Below are positions 49,540 through 61,342 of a stretch of DNA of 64,000 bases, one piece after another. The position numbers and the translations under genes are program-made. Under the pieces are notes generated by a model. That model searched no databases and was not told the DNA's origin. It saw nothing but the letters and a program-made list of their open reading frames with translations. The stretch is from Escherichia sp. E4742. GTDB lineage: Bacteria > Pseudomonadota > Gammaproteobacteria > Enterobacterales > Enterobacteriaceae. Every line of letters begins with the position of its first letter. The stretch's first letter is position 1. Where the stretch lies: NCBI RefSeq assembly GCF_005843885.1, contig NZ_CP040443.1, forward strand, positions 2,356,001 through 2,420,000. Direction: 5' to 3'.

Positions 49540-50278
49540 TGCATCCTCCACATACCGGGCAACCATTGGCACGGCGCAACGACAGGCTGCGCCATTGGCT
49601 CGATTTACCGTCGAACAGCCGGAGTTCTCCCGCAGGTGTTTCTATACCGCTCAATAACTTAATTGCTTCCAGTGCCTGCAAAGTGCCCATAACCCCGACC
49701 ACCGGGCCAACCACGCCCGCCGTGCGGCAGTTGCGTTCTGGCTCCTGGTTATCCGGCCACAGGCAGCGATAACAACCGTGCTCCCAGGGCGGCGTCAGTA
49801 CCATCAACTGACCGCCAAATCCGACCGCGCAGGCGGTGATGAGCGGCGTGTTACGTGCCACGCAGGCGGCATTAATCTCCTGGCGAGTCGCCATATTGTC
49901 GGTACAGTCGAGCACCACATCGGCCCGATCTACCGCATCTTTTAACGCCTCACCCGTTAACCGTTGTTGTAATGCTGTCAGTTGAATATCGGGATTCAAC
50001 AGTGTCAGTCGCTGTTGGCTGACCTGCGATTTCGGGTGATCGATATCTTCAGTGGTAAAGAGGATTTGTCGTTGCAGATTGCTTAAATGCACATCGTCGT
50101 CATCTGCCAGCACCAGCGTCCCGACGCCAGCACCCGCCAGGTACAACGCAGCGGGCGTACCCAGCCCGCCAAGGCCGATAATCAGTACCTGGCTGTCGAG
50201 CAGTTTTTGCTGCCCTTCAATGGCAATATCATCGAGCAGGATTTGACGGCTGTAACGCATAAAGTCACGGTCATTCAT
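49523..50278 (-). CDS. thiF: ThiS adenylyltransferase ThiF
   Basis: Activates the ThiS C-terminus with ATP; E1-like enzyme of 251 residues from [14 protein letters not shown] longer frame adds 31 unsupported residues. The nucleotide motif [17 protein letters not shown] (about 35-51) and paired zinc-type cysteines CYRC and CPVCGGC are visible. It overlaps thiE and thiS at its ends. Confidence 0.95.
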   Translation of the reverse strand: MNDRDFMRYSRQILLDDIAIEGQQKLLDSQVLIIGLGGLGTPAALYLAGAGVGTLVLADDDDVHLSNLQRQILFTTEDIDHPKSQVSQQRLTLLNPDIQLTALQQRLTGEALKDAVDRADVVLDCTDNMATRQEINAACVARNTPLITACAVGFGGQLMVLTPPWEHGCYRCLWPDNQEPERNCRTAGVVGPVVGVMGTLQALEAIKLLSGIETPAGELRLFDGKSSQWRSLSLRRANGCPVCGGCNADPV

Positions 50279-50905
50279 CGCCAACTCCTGCAATTTCCAG
50301 CAACTGTGCCGTTGCCAAACGCCAGTCTGCCGCCTGGGTAATGGCACTGACGACGGCGATACTGCCGACACCCGTCGCCATCACCGCAGGCGCGCGCGGC
50401 AGACTGATACCGCCAATCGCGACGGAGGGATAATCCCCCAGACGCTCAATATGCCGTGCCAGTTGCTCCAGCCCCTGCGGTGCAGAAGGCATCTGTTTGG
50501 TTTGTGTCGGGAACACATGTCCCAGCGCGATATAAGAAGGGCGTGCTGCCAGCGCGACGTCGATTTCCATATCGTCATGGGTCGAAACGCCCAGCCGCAG
50601 GTCTGCCGCGCGGATGGCCTCAAGATCGGTAGATTGCAAATCTTCCTGCCCCAAATGGACGCCATATGCCTGATGCTTAATCGCCAGCCGCCAGTAATCG
50701 TTGATAAACAGCCGCGCGTTATAGCGGCGGCCCAGCGCAATTGCCGCTACTACATCGGCTTCCACCTCTTCATCGCGCTGATCTTTGATGCGTAGCTGGA
50801 GAGTACGTACGCCTGCATCCAACAGACGTTCGATCCACTGTACGCTGTCCACCACCGGGTACAGTCCTAAACGAAAAGGTACAGGAGGAAAATCAGGTTG
50901 ATACA

Positions 50906-50906
<1 letters not shown>
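50271..50906 (-). CDS. thiE: Thiamin phosphate synthase ThiE
   Basis: Joins HMP-pyrophosphate and thiazole phosphate to give thiamin phosphate. It has 211 residues starting [11 protein letters not shown]. The ATG overlaps the thiC stop (TGATG); the GTG one codon upstream is less likely. Conserved segments include LRIKD, LFINDYW, HLGQEDL and THDDMEI. Second gene of the operon. Confidence 0.95.
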
Positions 50907-52804
<1,898 letters not shown>

Positions 52805-52884
52805 TCATTCCAAAAGTTAAGGACGTGGCTTGTCAGACGACGGATGAAGCAAGAGACGATCGCGCAAAGGCGATGCGATAGCAG

Positions 52885-52976
52885 ATTAACTCTTGTTCCC
52901 TTCGCAGGTATTAGCCTGATCAGGTTCCGCGGATCCCGAATAAACGGTCTCAGCCAGTTAAGGCACTCCGACAAGA
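52885..52976 (-). promoter_or_regulatory. TPP (thi-box) riboswitch of thiC
   Basis: On the minus strand: CTTGTCGGAGTGCC, then GGCTGAGACCG and the conserved CCTGATCAGGCTAATACCTG followed by CGAAGGGAACAAG. These are the P1 arms and TPP-binding core. Thiamin pyrophosphate represses thiC translation. Confidence 0.95.
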
Positions 52977-53031
52977 AATTAGCCCCGAAAACGGGGCGTT
53001 GAATGTAAATTACGCGTTAACAGCGCAGAAC

Positions 53032-53508
53032 TCAAGCAAGATGTTTGACGCGGGCGGCGTCAAGCACCAGCAGAATCAGCTTATCTTCCAGCACAAAGCG
53101 TGCTTCCAGCGCCTCGCCGATGTCAGATAAAACCTGTTGAAACTCAAGGTAATTATCATGATCGATGGCGGTTTCCAGGCTGGAATCGTAGTAATCCATA
53201 ATCTGTTGTGTATTGGCTTCCAGTTGCGGCCAAATCTTCGCGGCATGAGCAAGCTGCCCGTTGCCTTCCAGTTTATGCAGAATGCGTTCATAAATACTGA
53301 AATGTCCGGCAGACAGATAATCGACCAGACTCTGGCAAAAATCATCAAGGGCTTTTTCATTCAGCCTCATGTACGATTCTTTGCCAGGCTTAATGCCAAC
53401 CAGATTGTAGTAAGCCACGAGCAGATGCTTACGTACATGTAGCCAGCGATCAACCAGTTTGTTACTTCCTCTGACGTGCTCCGTCAGGTTATCGAGCTGG
53501 TTAAGCAT
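53032..53508 (-). CDS. rsd: Anti-sigma-70 factor Rsd
   Basis: Binds sigma 70 in stationary phase and frees core polymerase for other sigma factors; also interacts with HPr and SpoT in E. coli. It has 158 residues, all helical. It is divergent from nudC and lies upstream of thiC. The sequence is intact with MLNQLDNLTEHVRGSNKLVDRW at the start (first 18 residues diagnostic). Confidence 0.95.
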   Translation of the reverse strand: MLNQLDNLTEHVRGSNKLVDRWLHVRKHLLVAYYNLVGIKPGKESYMRLNEKALDDFCQSLVDYLSAGHFSIYERILHKLEGNGQLAHAAKIWPQLEANTQQIMDYYDSSLETAIDHDNYLEFQQVLSDIGEALEARFVLEDKLILLVLDAARVKHLA

Positions 53509-53602
53509 GATTGACTCCGCAAGTTTGTATTCAAAAACTGCTCAGTGAGAAATGTAAAAACCATGTTAAACATGCCAGTGATGCAAAGGTAGTGCAAGAG
53601 CT

Positions 53603-54376
53603 ATGGATCGTATAATTGAAAAATTAGATCACGGCTGGTGGGTCGTCAGTCATGAGCAAAAATTATGGTTGCCGAAGGGTGAATTGCCATATGGCACAGC
53701 GGCAAATTTTGATCTTGTGGGCCAGCGCGCACTACAAATCGGCGAATGGCAGGGAGAACCTGTTTGGCTAGTGCAACAGCAGCGTCGCCATGATATGGGC
53801 TCGGTGCGCCAGGTCATTGATCTGGACGTAGGGCTGTTTCAATTAGCCGGACGTGGTGTGCAACTGGCGGAGTTTTATCGCTCGCATAAATACTGCGGTT
53901 ACTGCGGGCATGAAATGTACCCAAGCAAAACCGAATGGGCGATGCTGTGCAGCCACTGCCGTGAGCGTTATTACCCGCAAATCGCACCCTGCATTATTGT
54001 TGCCATCCGTCGTGATGATTCGATCCTTCTCGCCCAGCATACCCGCCATCGTAACGGTGTCCATACGGTACTCGCCGGATTCGTCGAAGTGGGCGAAACT
54101 CTCGAACAGGCAGTCGCGCGGGAAGTGATGGAAGAGAGTGGCATCAAAGTCAAAAACTTGCGTTACGTGACTTCCCAGCCGTGGCCGTTTCCTCAGTCAT
54201 TAATGACTGCGTTTATGGCGGACTATGACAGCGGCGACATCGTGATCGACCCGAAAGAATTGCTCGAGGCGAACTGGTATCGCTATGACGATTTGCCGTT
54301 ACTTCCACCGCCCGGCACCGTAGCGCGCCGTCTGATAGAAGATACGGTGGCGATGTGTCGGGCAGAGTATGAGTGA
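53603..54376 (+). CDS. nudC: NAD-capped RNA hydrolase NudC
   Basis: Nudix enzyme that removes NAD caps from RNA and hydrolyses NADH. It has 257 residues. The zinc site C98-x2-C101 (YCGYCG) and CSHC (about 116-119) and the Nudix box [20 protein letters not shown] are present. It is divergent from rsd. Confidence 0.96.
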   Translation: MDRIIEKLDHGWWVVSHEQKLWLPKGELPYGTAANFDLVGQRALQIGEWQGEPVWLVQQQRRHDMGSVRQVIDLDVGLFQLAGRGVQLAEFYRSHKYCGYCGHEMYPSKTEWAMLCSHCRERYYPQIAPCIIVAIRRDDSILLAQHTRHRNGVHTVLAGFVEVGETLEQAVAREVMEESGIKVKNLRYVTSQPWPFPQSLMTAFMADYDSGDIVIDPKELLEANWYRYDDLPLLPPPGTVARRLIEDTVAMCRAEYE

Positions 54377-54415
54377 TGATACACTGACCGCCTGACGCAC
54401 TAAGGAACAGCCAAA

Positions 54416-55480
54416 ATGACCGAACTTAAAAACGATCGTTATCTGCGGGCGCTGCTGCGCCAGCCCGTTGATGTCACTCCAGTATGGATGATGCGCCAGG
54501 CGGGTCGCTATCTACCAGAATATAAAGCCACGCGCGCTCAGGCGGGCGATTTTATGTCGCTGTGCAAAAACGCCGAACTGGCGTGCGAAGTGACTTTGCA
54601 ACCGCTGCGTCGCTATCCGCTGGATGCGGCAATCCTCTTTTCCGATATCCTCACCGTTCCGGACGCGATGGGGTTAGGGCTCTATTTTGAAGTCGGAGAA
54701 GGCCCGCGTTTTACCACACCAGTCACCTGCAAAGCTGACGTCGATAAACTGCCAATTCCGGACCCGGAAGATGAGCTGGGTTACGTGATGAACGCGGTGC
54801 GTACCATTCGTCGCGAACTGAAAGGCGAAGTGCCGCTGATTGGTTTTTCCGGCAGCCCGTGGACGCTGGCGACCTACATGGTGGAAGGCGGCAGCAGCAA
54901 AGCGTTCACCGTGATCAAAAAAATGATGTATGCCGATCCGCAGGCGCTGCACGCGCTACTCGATAAACTGGCGAAAAGCGTCACTCTGTACCTGAACGCG
55001 CAGATTAAAGCCGGTGCTCAGGCAGTGATGATTTTCGACACCTGGGGCGGCGTGCTTACCGGGCGCGATTATCAACAGTTCTCGCTTTATTACATGCATA
55101 AAATTGTTGATGGTTTACTGCGTGAAAACGACGGTCGCCGCGTACCGGTCACGCTGTTTACCAAAGGCGGCGGACAGTGGCTGGAAGCCATGGCAGAAAC
55201 CGGTTGCGATGCGCTGGGCCTCGACTGGACAACGGACATCGCCGATGCACGCCGCCGCGTCGGCAATAAAGTCGCGTTGCAGGGCAATATGGACCCGTCG
55301 ATGCTGTATGCGCCGCCTGCCCGCATTGAAGAAGAAGTAGCGACTATACTTGCAGGTTTCGGTCACGGCGAAGGTCATGTCTTTAACCTCGGCCACGGTA
55401 TCCATCAGGATGTGCCGCCAGAACATGCTGGCGTGTTTGTGGAGGCAGTGCATCGCCTGTCTGCGCCTTATCATCAGTAA
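54416..55480 (+). CDS. hemE: Uroporphyrinogen decarboxylase HemE
   Basis: Converts uroporphyrinogen III to coproporphyrinogen III in heme synthesis. It has 354 residues. The signature [15 protein letters not shown] (about 21-35) with active-site Arg and the [13 protein letters not shown] segment are present. Preceded by AAGGAACAGCCAAA. nfi follows after 9 bases. Confidence 0.97.
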   Translation: MTELKNDRYLRALLRQPVDVTPVWMMRQAGRYLPEYKATRAQAGDFMSLCKNAELACEVTLQPLRRYPLDAAILFSDILTVPDAMGLGLYFEVGEGPRFTTPVTCKADVDKLPIPDPEDELGYVMNAVRTIRRELKGEVPLIGFSGSPWTLATYMVEGGSSKAFTVIKKMMYADPQALHALLDKLAKSVTLYLNAQIKAGAQAVMIFDTWGGVLTGRDYQQFSLYYMHKIVDGLLRENDGRRVPVTLFTKGGGQWLEAMAETGCDALGLDWTTDIADARRRVGNKVALQGNMDPSMLYAPPARIEEEVATILAGFGHGEGHVFNLGHGIHQDVPPEHAGVFVEAVHRLSAPYHQ

Positions 55481-55489
55481 GGAGTGGTT

Positions 55490-56161
55490 ATGGATCTCGC
55501 GTCATTACGCACACAACAACTTGAACTGGCTTCTTCTGTGATCCGCGAGGATCGACTCGATAAAGATCCGCCGGATCTGATCGCCGGAGCCGATGTCGGG
55601 TTTGAGCAGGGCGGAGAAGTGACGCGAGCGGCGATGGTGCTGCTGAAATACCCCTCGCTTGAGCTGGTGGAGTATAAAGTGGCCCGCATCGCTACTACCA
55701 TGCCTTACATTCCAGGTTTTCTTTCCTTCCGCGAATATCCTGCGCTGCTGGCCGCGTGGGAGATGCTGCCGCAAAAGCCGGATTTAGTGTTTGTCGATGG
55801 TCACGGGATCTCGCATCCTCGCCGTCTTGGCGTCGCCAGCCATTTTGGCTTATTGGTGGATGTGCCGACCATTGGCGTGGCGAAAAAACGGCTATGCGGT
55901 AAATTCGAACCGCTCTCCAGCGAACCGGGCGCGCTGGCGCCGCTGATGGATAAAGGCGAGCAGCTGGCCTGGGTCTGGCGCAGCAAAGCGCGCTGTAACC
56001 CTCTGTTTATTTCTACCGGCCATCGGGTCAGTGTGGATAGCGCGCTGGCGTGGGTACAACGCTGCATGAAAGGCTATCGTCTGCCGGAGCCAACGCGCTG
56101 GGCGGACGCGGTGGCCTCGGAACGTCCGGCGTTCGTGCGCTATACAGCAAATCAGCCCTAA
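55490..56161 (+). CDS. nfi: Endonuclease V
   Basis: Cuts DNA one base 3' of deoxyinosine, starting repair of deaminated adenine. It has 223 residues from ATG 55490 with AAGGAG upstream; the GTG at 55484 lies in that ribosome-binding site and is rejected. Metal-site motifs [19 protein letters not shown] and GVAKKRL are visible. Likely co-transcribed with hemE. Confidence 0.94.
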   Translation: MDLASLRTQQLELASSVIREDRLDKDPPDLIAGADVGFEQGGEVTRAAMVLLKYPSLELVEYKVARIATTMPYIPGFLSFREYPALLAAWEMLPQKPDLVFVDGHGISHPRRLGVASHFGLLVDVPTIGVAKKRLCGKFEPLSSEPGALAPLMDKGEQLAWVWRSKARCNPLFISTGHRVSVDSALAWVQRCMKGYRLPEPTRWADAVASERPAFVRYTANQP

Positions 56162-56203
56162 TTCAGGTAAACTGCGGATAATTTCCGTATTTGAGAACTC
56201 AAC

Positions 56204-56794
56204 ATGTTACAAAACCCGATTCATCTGCGTCTGGAGCGACTGGAAAGCTGGCAGCACGTCACTTTCATGGCTTGCTTATGCGAACGCATGTACCCCAATT
56301 ACGCCATGTTCTGCCAGCAAACCGGTTTTGGTGATGGGCAAATTTATCGCCGCATTCTCGATCTCATCTGGGAAACGCTGACCGTCAAAGACGCAAAAGT
56401 AAATTTCGACAGCCAACTGGAGAAATTTGAAGAAGCGATCCCGTCAGCCGACGATTTCGATCTGTACGGCGTTTATCCGGCAATCGATGCCTGCGTGGCG
56501 TTAAGTGAACTGGTTCATTCGCGTTTGAGTGGTGAAACGCTCGAACACGCGGTGGAAGTGAGTAAGACCTCCATCACTACCGTGGCGATGTTGGAAATGA
56601 CTCAGGCTGGTCGCGAAATGAGCGATGAAGAGCTCAAAGAAAACCCAGCTGTAGAGCAAGAATGGGACATTCAGTGGGAAATATTCCGACTTTTAGCCGA
56701 GTGTGAAGAACGTGACATCGAGCTGATAAAAGGCCTTAGAGCCGACCTGCGTGAGGCGGGTGAGAGCAATATTGGTATAATTTTTCAGCAATAA
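56204..56794 (+). CDS. yjaG: DUF416 protein YjaG
   Basis: 196-residue soluble protein of the DUF416 family, matching K-12 YjaG in length. No catalytic motif is recognised. It lies between nfi and hupA. Function unknown. Confidence 0.92.
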   Translation: MLQNPIHLRLERLESWQHVTFMACLCERMYPNYAMFCQQTGFGDGQIYRRILDLIWETLTVKDAKVNFDSQLEKFEEAIPSADDFDLYGVYPAIDACVALSELVHSRLSGETLEHAVEVSKTSITTVAMLEMTQAGREMSDEELKENPAVEQEWDIQWEIFRLLAECEERDIELIKGLRADLREAGESNIGIIFQQ

Positions 56795-56844
56795 GACCAG
56801 AAAACGTGAATTAACGCCTGATTTGTCGTACCTGGAGTCTTCCC

Positions 56845-56883
56845 TTTCGCCCCCCGTCTGGTCTACATTTGGGGGGCGAAAAA
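56845..56883. repeat. G/C-run hairpin upstream of hupA
   Basis: A strong stem TTCGCCCCCC / GGGGGGCGAA with a 15-base loop, followed by A-run rather than T-run on the plus strand. It may end yjaG transcription or protect the hupA leader. Confidence 0.55.
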
Positions 56884-56980
56884 AAGTGGCTATCGGTGCG
56901 TGTATGCAGGAGAGTGCTATTCTGGCATTTCCGTCGCACTCGATGCTTAGCAAGCGATAAACACATTGTAAGGATAACTT

Positions 56981-57253
56981 ATGAACAAGACTCAACTGAT
57001 TGATGTAATTGCAGAGAAAGCAGAACTGTCCAAAACCCAGGCTAAAGCTGCTCTGGAGTCCACTCTGGCTGCAATTACTGAGTCTCTGAAAGAAGGCGAT
57101 GCTGTACAACTGGTTGGTTTCGGTACCTTCAAAGTGAACCACCGCGCTGAGCGTACTGGCCGCAACCCGCAGACCGGTAAAGAAATCAAAATCGCCGCTG
57201 CGAACGTACCGGCATTTGTTTCTGGCAAGGCACTGAAAGACGCAGTTAAGTAA
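56981..57253 (+). CDS. hupA: DNA-binding protein HU-alpha
   Basis: 90-residue nucleoid protein that bends and wraps DNA as a dimer with HU-beta. The start [13 protein letters not shown], the DNA-binding arm [11 protein letters not shown] and C-terminal ALKDAVK match HU-alpha. AAGGATAACTT precedes the ATG. Confidence 0.97.
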
Positions 57254-57265
57254 GATTGCGTGGCA

Positions 57266-57961
57266 GTGAACAGTTTTAACGAAGGGGTGGTTTCACCCCT
57301 TTTGTCTTTCTGGCGTCGCTCATTGATGCTGGCAGGCGCGCTGTTTCTTACTGCTTGTAGCCATAACTCCTCACTTCCTCCCTTTACCGCCAGTGGATTT
57401 GCTGAAGATCAGGGCGCGGTACGCATCTGGCGAAAAGACAGCGGCGATAATGTCCATCTGCTTGCCGTATTTAGCCCGTGGCGCAATGGCGATACCACGA
57501 CGCGAGAGTATCGCTGGCAGGGCGATAACCTCACGCTTATCAATATCAATGTTTACAGCAAACCGCCGGTGAACATTCGCGCGCGTTTTGACGATCGCGG
57601 CGATCTGAGCTTTATGCAACGTGAATCCGACGGGGAAAAGCAGCAGCTTTCTAACGACCAAATCGATTTATACCGTTATCGTGCTGACCAAATCCGCCAG
57701 ATTAGCGATGCCTTACGTCAGGGGAGAGTGGTGCTGCGTCAGGGACGCTGGCATGCGATGGAACAGACCGTGACCACCTGCGAAGGGCAAACCATTAAAC
57801 CTGATTTAGATTCGCAGGCTATAGCGCATATCGAGCGCCGCCAGAGCCGCTCTTCTGTTGATGTCAGCGTGGCATGGCTGGAAGCGCCCGAAGGTTCGCA
57901 ATTACTGTTAGTGGCAAACTCTGATTTCTGTCGCTGGCAACCCAACGAGAAAACGTTCTGA
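57266..57961 (+). CDS. yjaH: DUF1481 lipoprotein YjaH
   Basis: 231 residues from a GTG start at 57266, the K-12 length; another GTG two codons upstream (57260) gives 233. An N-terminal hydrophobic segment ends in the lipobox LTAC, so it is probably a lipoprotein. Function unknown. The gene starts 12 bases after hupA. Confidence 0.88.
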   Translation: MNSFNEGVVSPLLSFWRRSLMLAGALFLTACSHNSSLPPFTASGFAEDQGAVRIWRKDSGDNVHLLAVFSPWRNGDTTTREYRWQGDNLTLININVYSKPPVNIRARFDDRGDLSFMQRESDGEKQQLSNDQIDLYRYRADQIRQISDALRQGRVVLRQGRWHAMEQTVTTCEGQTIKPDLDSQAIAHIERRQSRSSVDVSVAWLEAPEGSQLLLVANSDFCRWQPNEKTF

Positions 57962-57962
57962 T

Positions 57963-58385
57963 TTACCAGTGGCCCATCCCCATATGACCACCGTCGCAGC
58001 CACCGTAACCCATGCCCATTCCGGCACCGCGCGGAATACCCGCTTCAGCCATCGCGATATCCCGTTTCACCCGCAACTCATCTAACGACTGACGCAAAGT
58101 CTCCATCTCTTTGGCGACCGCATTAATTTTGCTGCTATCCGGTGGGTTAGCGGCTAACAGAGCGTTGTATTCATAACGCTTCGTCACCAGTTGCTGTTGC
58201 AGCGCGCTGCTTTGGGCGTAAAAGTCATTATGGATTTTCTGCCACGCAGTTTGTTGTTCGCTGGTCAAAGGCGCGGCATTTTGCTGCCACATACCGTGTC
58301 CGCCGTGAGCAAATGCAGATGTCGCTCCCATCGTCATTGCTGAAAGCGCCATCATCACCAGGGCAATTTTCGTGTTCCGTTTCAT
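57963..58385 (-). CDS. zraP: Periplasmic zinc-responsive protein ZraP
   Basis: 140 residues with a signal peptide cut after AFA (about residue 26). Belongs to the Spy/CpxP-like family with His/Gly/Met-rich ends (HGGHGM, GGHMGMGHW) that bind zinc. It binds zinc, acts as a chaperone and represses ZraSR activity in E. coli. The start MKRNTKIALV is used; a longer frame was rejected. Confidence 0.94.
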   Translation of the reverse strand: MKRNTKIALVMMALSAMTMGATSAFAHGGHGMWQQNAAPLTSEQQTAWQKIHNDFYAQSSALQQQLVTKRYEYNALLAANPPDSSKINAVAKEMETLRQSLDELRVKRDIAMAEAGIPRGAGMGMGYGGCDGGHMGMGHW

Positions 58386-58420
58386 GGTTAATCCTCCAGT
58401 GGTTGTCTTACTTTGGGTAT

Positions 58421-58436
58421 TGCATCTTTCGTGCCA
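58421..58436 (-). promoter_or_regulatory. Sigma-54 promoter of zraP
   Basis: TGGCACGAAAGATGCA matches the -24/-12 sigma-54 consensus (GG and GC ten bases apart), on the minus strand before zraP. Confidence 0.75.
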
Positions 58437-58473
58437 ACAACGAAACGCTGATATGACGGGCAATCTGGCGTGA

Positions 58474-58528
58474 TAAGCGAGTAAAAATGACTCGCCTGAT
58501 GTGGGTAGCGAGTCATTTTTACTCATTG
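58474..58528. promoter_or_regulatory. ZraR operator inverted repeat
   Basis: GCGAGTAAAAATGACTCGC (58478-58496) and its near-mirror GCGAGTCATTTTTACTC (58508-58524) form a dyad between zraP and zraSR, the expected enhancer for ZraR. Confidence 0.75.
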
Positions 58529-58575
58529 AAACTTAAGTCTTTGTGTTACAGCGCAGGGTAAGCGCTGCTAAAAGA

Positions 58576-58591
58576 TGGCATGATTTCTGCT
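58576..58591 (+). promoter_or_regulatory. Sigma-54 promoter of zraSR
   Basis: TGGCATGATTTCTGCT matches the -24/-12 spacing of sigma-54 promoters, 40 bases before zraS. Confidence 0.7.
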
Positions 58592-58631
58592 GTCAAAAAG
58601 GGATGAACAGGCAAAGAAGAAGATACGTTTT

Positions 58632-60020
58632 ATGCAACGTTCAAAAGACACCTTAGCCAAATGGTTAAGCGCGATCCTCCCCGTGGTCATTGTTGGGCTG
58701 GTGGGATTGTTTGCGGTAACTGTGATTCGTGATTATGGGCGGGCAAGCGAGGCCGACCGTCAGGCATTACTGGAAAAAGGTAATGTGCTCATTCGCGCTC
58801 TGGAGTCAGGAAGCCGCGTAGGGATGGGGATGCGAATGCACCATGTGCAGCAACAGGCGCTTCTGGAAGAGATGGCAGGCCAGCCTGGGGTGTTGTGGTT
58901 TGCGGTCACTGATGCGCAGGGCATCATCATTCTTCACAGTAACCCCGAAATGGTCGGGCGTGCACTCTATTCGCCGGATGAAATGCAGCAGTTAAAGCCA
59001 GAGGAAAACTTCCGCTGGCGACTGCTTGAGAAAGCGGAAACTGCGCCTGCGCTTGAGGTCTACCGTTTGTTCCAGCCAATGTCATCGCCCTGGCGGCATG
59101 GTATGCACAATATGCCGCGCTGTAACGGCAAAGCTGTGCCACAGGCAGAAGCACAACAGGCTATTTTCATCGCCGTTGACGCCAGCGATTTGGTTGCAAC
59201 CCAGATTGGGGAGAAGCGCAACACCCTGATTATCCTCTTCGCTCTGGCGACGGTAATGCTGGCAAGCGTGTTGTCATTCTTCTGGTATCGCCGATATCTG
59301 CGCTCGCGCCAGCTTCTACAAGATGAGATGAAGCGCAAAGAGAAGCTGGTGGCACTGGGGCATCTTGCGGCAGGCGTCGCCCACGAAATCCGTAACCCGC
59401 TTTCCTCGATTAAAGGGCTGGCAAAATACTTTGCCGAGCGCGCGCCTGCGGGGGGCGAAGCGCATCAACTGGCGCAGGTAATGGCGAAAGAAGCCGACCG
59501 TTTAAACCGCGTGGTGAGTGAGTTGCTGGAACTGGTTAAGCCAACGCATCTGGCTTTGCAGGCGGTGGATCTCAACACTCTGATTAACCACTCATTGCAG
59601 CTGGTAAGCCAGGATGCAAATAGCCGGGAGATCCAGTTACGCTTTACCGCCAGCGACACGTTGCCGGAAATCCAGGCCGATCCGGACAGGCTGACTCAGG
59701 TTCTGTTGAATCTCTATCTCAATGCCATTCAGGCGATTGGTCAGCATGGCGTGATTAGCGTGACGGCCAGCGAAAGCGGCGCAGGCGTGAAAATTAGCGT
59801 TACTGATAGCGGTAAGGGAATTGCGGCGAATCAGCTTGAAGCCATCTTCACCCCGTACTTCACCACTAAAGCCGAAGGCACCGGGCTGGGGCTGGCGGTC
59901 GTGCATAATATTGTTGAACAACACGGTGGTACAATTCAGGTCGCAAGCCAGGAGGGGAAAGGTGCAACGTTCACTCTCTGGCTTCCGGTCAATATTACGC
60001 GTAAGGACCCACAAGGATGA
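58632..60020 (+). CDS. zraS: Zinc/lead-responsive sensor histidine kinase ZraS
   Basis: 462 residues. A membrane segment (about 15-35), a periplasmic sensor domain, a second segment (about 198-217) and the kinase core are visible. His in AHEIRNPLSS is the phosphorylated residue, and the ATP lid DSGKGI and GTGLGL follow. K-12 ZraS is 465 residues because it starts three codons upstream; that codon reads ATA here (58623-58625), so the ATG at 58632 is used. It overlaps zraR by 4 bases. Confidence 0.93.
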   Translation: MQRSKDTLAKWLSAILPVVIVGLVGLFAVTVIRDYGRASEADRQALLEKGNVLIRALESGSRVGMGMRMHHVQQQALLEEMAGQPGVLWFAVTDAQGIIILHSNPEMVGRALYSPDEMQQLKPEENFRWRLLEKAETAPALEVYRLFQPMSSPWRHGMHNMPRCNGKAVPQAEAQQAIFIAVDASDLVATQIGEKRNTLIILFALATVMLASVLSFFWYRRYLRSRQLLQDEMKRKEKLVALGHLAAGVAHEIRNPLSSIKGLAKYFAERAPAGGEAHQLAQVMAKEADRLNRVVSELLELVKPTHLALQAVDLNTLINHSLQLVSQDANSREIQLRFTASDTLPEIQADPDRLTQVLLNLYLNAIQAIGQHGVISVTASESGAGVKISVTDSGKGIAANQLEAIFTPYFTTKAEGTGLGLAVVHNIVEQHGGTIQVASQEGKGATFTLWLPVNITRKDPQG

Positions 60021-61342
60021 CGCACGATAATATCGATATTCTGGTGGTGGATGATGACATTAGCCACTGCACTATTTTGCAGGCATTGCTGCGCGGCTGG
60101 GGCTATAACGTCGCGCTGGCGAACAGCGGGCGACAGGCGTTGGAGCAGGTGCGGGAACAGGTTTTTGATCTAGTGCTTTGCGATGTGCGAATGGCAGAGA
60201 TGGATGGCATCGCCACGCTGAAAGAGATCAAAGCGTTAAATCCGGCGATTCCGGTACTGATTATGACCGCTTACTCCAGCGTCGAGACGGCGGTAGAAGC
60301 ACTGAAAACCGGGGCGCTGGATTATCTCATCAAGCCGCTGGATTTCGATAACCTGCAGGCGACGCTGGAAAAGGCGCTCGCGCATACGCACAGTGTCGAT
60401 GCTGAAATACCTGCGGTGTCCGCCAGCCAGTTCGGGATGGTTGGTAAAAGCCCGGCGATGCAACACCTGCTCGGTGAAATCGCCCTTGTCGCGCCATCGG
60501 AAGCCACGGTGCTGATCCACGGCGATTCCGGTACCGGTAAAGAGCTGGTCGCCAGGGCGATTCACGCCAGTAGCGCACGTAGCGAAAAACCGCTGGTGAC
60601 GCTCAACTGTGCGGCGCTCAACGAATCCTTACTGGAATCTGAATTGTTCGGTCACGAAAAAGGGGCATTTACCGGCGCCGACAAACGGCGTGAAGGGCGC
60701 TTTGTTGAGGCGGACGGCGGCACGCTGTTTCTCGATGAAATTGGCGATATCTCACCGATGATGCAGGTTCGTCTGCTGCGTGCGATTCAGGAGCGCGAAG
60801 TGCAACGTGTCGGCAGCAACCAGACTATCTCGGTTGATGTCAGACTGATTGCGGCGACCCATCGCGATCTTGCCGCTGAGGTAAAGGCCGGGCGTTTTCG
60901 CCAGGATCTCTACTATCGTCTGAACGTGGTGGCGATTGAAGTACCGTCGCTGCGTCAGCGGCGGGAAGATATTCCTCTGCTGGCTAACCATTTTCTTCAG
61001 CGGTTTGCCGAGCGTAATCGCAAGGCGGTAAAAGGTTTTACACCCCAGGCGATGGATCTACTGATTCACTACGACTGGCCGGGAAATATTCGCGAGCTGG
61101 AAAACGCGGTGGAACGGGCGGTGGTGCTACTGACCGGGGAATATATTTCCGAACGCGAGCTGCCGCTGGCGATTGCCGGTACGCCGATCCCGCTAGCGCA
61201 AAGTCAGGATATTCAGCCGCTGGTGGAGGTGGAAAAAGAGGTGATTCTGGCGGCGCTGGAGAAAACGGGCGGCAACAAAACCGAAGCCGCCCGTCAGTTA
61301 GGGATCACGCGTAAAACGCTATTGGCAAAACTGTCGCGTTAG
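60017..61342 (+). CDS. zraR: Sigma-54-dependent response regulator ZraR
   Basis: 441 residues. Receiver domain (1-120) with phosphorylated Asp in [14 protein letters not shown]+ domain with GDSGTGKE Walker A and the sigma-54 GAFTGA loop, and a C-terminal helix-turn-helix ([15 protein letters not shown]). It activates zraP and zraSR from the dyad upstream. It starts at an ATGA overlap with zraS and is convergent with purD. Confidence 0.96.
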   Translation: MTHDNIDILVVDDDISHCTILQALLRGWGYNVALANSGRQALEQVREQVFDLVLCDVRMAEMDGIATLKEIKALNPAIPVLIMTAYSSVETAVEALKTGALDYLIKPLDFDNLQATLEKALAHTHSVDAEIPAVSASQFGMVGKSPAMQHLLGEIALVAPSEATVLIHGDSGTGKELVARAIHASSARSEKPLVTLNCAALNESLLESELFGHEKGAFTGADKRREGRFVEADGGTLFLDEIGDISPMMQVRLLRAIQEREVQRVGSNQTISVDVRLIAATHRDLAAEVKAGRFRQDLYYRLNVVAIEVPSLRQRREDIPLLANHFLQRFAERNRKAVKGFTPQAMDLLIHYDWPGNIRELENAVERAVVLLTGEYISERELPLAIAGTPIPLAQSQDIQPLVEVEKEVILAALEKTGGNKTEAARQLGITRKTLLAKLSR

